From positions 310,001 through 374,000 of the forward strand of contig NZ_JAAFZH010000005.1 of the NCBI RefSeq assembly GCF_010435915.1: a DNA stretch of 64,000 nucleotides, read 5' to 3'. Position 1 is the first letter of the stretch; each line of letters starts with the position of its first letter. The stretch is from Spirosoma terrae (GTDB taxonomy: Bacteria; Bacteroidota; Bacteroidia; Cytophagales; Spirosomataceae). Shown piece by piece: positions 62,501 through 64,000 of this stretch. Under the pieces are notes generated by a model. That model saw only the letters and a program-made list of their open reading frames with translations, made no database searches and was not told the origin of the DNA. A program made the position numbers and the translations under genes.

Positions 62501-63046
62501 TCAGGCAGGATCAGAAAGGGGCTGACGGATCGTCAGTTTCTGCTCTTGTGTGCGGTGTAAATACCAGCTAACAACTGCATACGTCAGACCGGACAAGCCA
62601 ATGAGCCATACCGCTCCCCAGGGACTTAAGTAGGACCAGGTCCGCCGGCTAATTCCATCCATCATCGCCATCAGCATCATGCATAAACTGAGGGCCATAA
62701 TAAACGCGTTACGTAGCGTAATCCGGTAAGCACGCCGTAGATCATAGGCCCCGTAGGCTTTGTTTCTGAATTCGAACACAATATCGTCCAGACTAGCCTG
62801 CCGAAGCTGATCGTCGGTCATGGCCAGCTCGGTTTGATAATGATCACGCAGATGACGTACTGCCGTTACGTTGGCCTGGTCAAGAACGGCCTGCATAGCT
62901 GATTCGAAAGGCAGGCCAATCCACATATAATACTCTACATCACAGGCCAGATGATCCAGTAGTTCGTCGACCAGCGCATCGTTTGAGCCACTATGGATCA
63001 GGTGTTTATGCAACATCGCTACTTGTTGCGGACTGAGTTTTTCCAT
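62501..63046 (-). CDS. Membrane protein with TonB-like N-terminal motif, paired with PadR
   Basis: Protein of 181 aa. Residues 1-75 form a soluble helical part resembling the prefix domain of PadR-linked permeases (LVDELLDHLACDVEYYM). Residues 86-107 read SLDDIVFEFRNKAYGAYDLR plus RAY, the motif at the cytoplasmic N-terminus of Bacteroidota energy-transducer TonB proteins. Two TM helices follow (about 112-129 and 142-162). There is no proline-rich region or TonB C-terminal domain. It starts 43 bp after the PadR gene's stop, so co-transcription is likely. Function unknown. Confidence 0.65.
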   Translation of the reverse strand: MEKLSPQQVAMLHKHLIHSGSNDALVDELLDHLACDVEYYMWIGLPFESAMQAVLDQANVTAVRHLRDHYQTELAMTDDQLRQASLDDIVFEFRNKAYGAYDLRRAYRITLRNAFIMALSLCMMLMAMMDGISRRTWSYLSPWGAVWLIGLSGLTYAVVSWYLHRTQEQKLTIRQPLSDPA

Positions 63047-63089
63047 AACTCCGACTGTGTTTTGTTGGTTGAGTTGATTTAGGAATAAA

Positions 63090-63473
63090 TTAATGACCAG
63101 TTGCTAACTGGGGTGGGGTTAGCAACAGCGTACGCATCGCTTCCATAAAGCGTTCGAAATCAGACACTTTTTGTTCGGCGGCTTTATTGCCCGTTGGCGT
63201 CAGGGAATAGTATTTACGAAGCCGTCCGTCTACTTCTTCGGTTTCGGTTATGAGTAGTCCTTCCTGCTCTAACTTATGAAGTACGGGATACAGAGCCCCG
63301 AACGATAAAGTGATTTCGCCTTTGGTTCGCTCCTTAACGGCCTGCGTAATCTCATAGCCGTACATTCGCCCTGGTCGCGACTTGGCTTCTCCCGTTGCTG
63401 GTTGTTCGGCGAGTAGTTTTAAAACGATCGTTTTCAACGTCCCTCGTAAAAATTCATTGCTCGACGTATCCAT
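63090..63473 (-). CDS. PadR-family transcriptional regulator
   Basis: Winged-HTH repressor, 127 aa. Core signatures are LRGTLKTIVLKLLAEQP, RMYGYEITQAVKERTKGEITLSFGALYPVLHKLEQEGL-type region (about 36-75) and DGRLRKYYSLTPTGN for the wing. PadR proteins repress transport or stress genes and are released by small ligands. It lies directly upstream of the TonB-motif membrane protein and probably controls it, perhaps through autoregulation. The ATG at 63473 is standard. Confidence 0.9.
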   Translation of the reverse strand: MDTSSNEFLRGTLKTIVLKLLAEQPATGEAKSRPGRMYGYEITQAVKERTKGEITLSFGALYPVLHKLEQEGLLITETEEVDGRLRKYYSLTPTGNKAAEQKVSDFERFMEAMRTLLLTPPQLATGH

Positions 63474-63639
63474 GATACAAAAATTGGGTATCGTAAAATT
63501 TTCTGTAAATTATATGTAAGATTCCGATATATGCAACTGGCAGCAGATGAATTTCTAAAAAACTCATTCACCTTTTTCAGTCAGCTGAACAAAACCAGGC
63601 AAACTCCTTGTTCGACAGATATAAAATAACGATCTAGAT

Positions 63640-64000
63640 ATGACGGGTGAAGTCAATCCATTTATTACGCCTGAGCTTATACAATCGGCGCTAACCTACC
63701 ATCAATACGTTACGTTGTCGAACGAACTGCTGGCTCAGGCACGCACTACATCAGAAGCGCCTAACTACAATACGCCCGAAATTCTGGGATATGCCAAGTT
63801 AAATCTGCACCGCATGAACCGCCTTGATAAGCTAACGGCGATTAATCCGGCTCTTAAAACGGCTCTAAGTCAACTTTCGGAACCCTGGATATGGCTGGTG
63901 CTGACTGAATCCTGGTGTGGTGATGCGGCTCAATCGATTCCCGTTATGCACCACATTGCCGAAGAAGCTGGTAACATAACGATCCGTTTTCTGCTGCGGG
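63640..64000 (+). CDS. Thioredoxin-family protein, 3' truncated by window edge
   Basis: The frame from the ATG at 63640 stays open to the window end, about 120 codons. It reads MTGEVNPFITPELIQSALTY at the start and WLVLTESWCGDAAQSIPVMH near residues 85-104. That WCGDA active-site segment with a preceding ITE/LTE strand matches the Bacteroidota thioredoxin-like family in which the second active-site Cys is replaced by Ala. The PF thioredoxin fold continues past the end. It is divergent from the PadR gene. Redox partner unknown. Confidence 0.8.
   Translation, partial: MTGEVNPFITPELIQSALTYHQYVTLSNELLAQARTTSEAPNYNTPEILGYAKLNLHRMNRLDKLTAINPALKTALSQLSEPWIWLVLTESWCGDAAQSIPVMHHIAEEAGNITIRFLLR

Overview
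The window looks like a chromosomal segment of a free-living Bacteroidota, most likely a cytophagalean of the Spirosoma/Fibrisoma type. The support is a SusC/SusD pair, a protein with a type IX secretion C-terminal sorting domain, a BT_3928-family protein, a tandem DUF1599 protein, an S16 with a long acidic tail, and several promoters of the Bacteroidota form (TTG, about 19-20 nt, then TAnnTTTG). GC content is moderate and the pentamer ACGTA/TACGT is strikingly frequent. The genus is inferred from style and gene content, not from a database search. I see no transposase, integrase, phage gene or CRISPR array.

Layout. 1-7.4 kb: partial MDR oxidoreductase, LytS-type histidine kinase, PKD/beta-helix lipoprotein, class A beta-lactamase-like hydrolase, Tat-exported Dabb protein and a DHA2 efflux pump. 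7.4-13 kb: an AT-rich leader, then susC-susD. 13-24.5 kb: housekeeping block with rnpB (carrying an inserted 28-bp perfect hairpin), rpsP-rimM-trmD, a GT51 glycosyltransferase, GNAT, RluA-type pseudouridine synthase, a PLP enzyme, TsaC/Sua5, methionine aminopeptidase and a receiver protein. 24.5-32.4 kb: glnS, then a tripartite RND efflux operon. 32.4-37.7 kb: a T9SS cargo gene between a DUF4345 gene and the decayed 3' end of a DUF4345 paralogue, then a divergent pair (secreted lectin-fold protein and membrane HTH-lectin protein). 37.8-44 kb: spore-photoproduct-lyase-like radical SAM enzyme, a large nested inverted repeat, DoxX, a DUF779-aldehyde dehydrogenase pair with divergent AraC regulator, DUF2461 and exported RidA. 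44-50.2 kb: gltB-gltD. 50.6-53.2 kb: carbamoyltransferase-DUF5989-SxtJ cassette. 54-57.4 kb: tRNA-Lys, folP, DUF1599, BT_3928-like protein and shikimate kinase. 57.5-64 kb: FadL-like porin, an aromatic/Gly/Pro-rich lipoprotein, proS, a PadR module with an odd TonB-motif membrane protein, and the start of a thioredoxin-like gene.

Functional links. rpsP-rimM-trmD with rnpB, glnS, proS, tRNA-Lys, rluA and tsaC form a translation and RNA-maturation neighbourhood. tolC-MFP-RND forms one efflux pump, and gltB-gltD one ammonia-assimilation enzyme. The ALDH/DUF779/AraC group looks like an aldehyde-response unit. The most unusual items are the long hairpin repeats (including the one inside rnpB), the carbamoyltransferase trio, the divergent HTH-lectin/lectin pair, and the PadR-linked protein carrying a TonB-like N-terminal motif.
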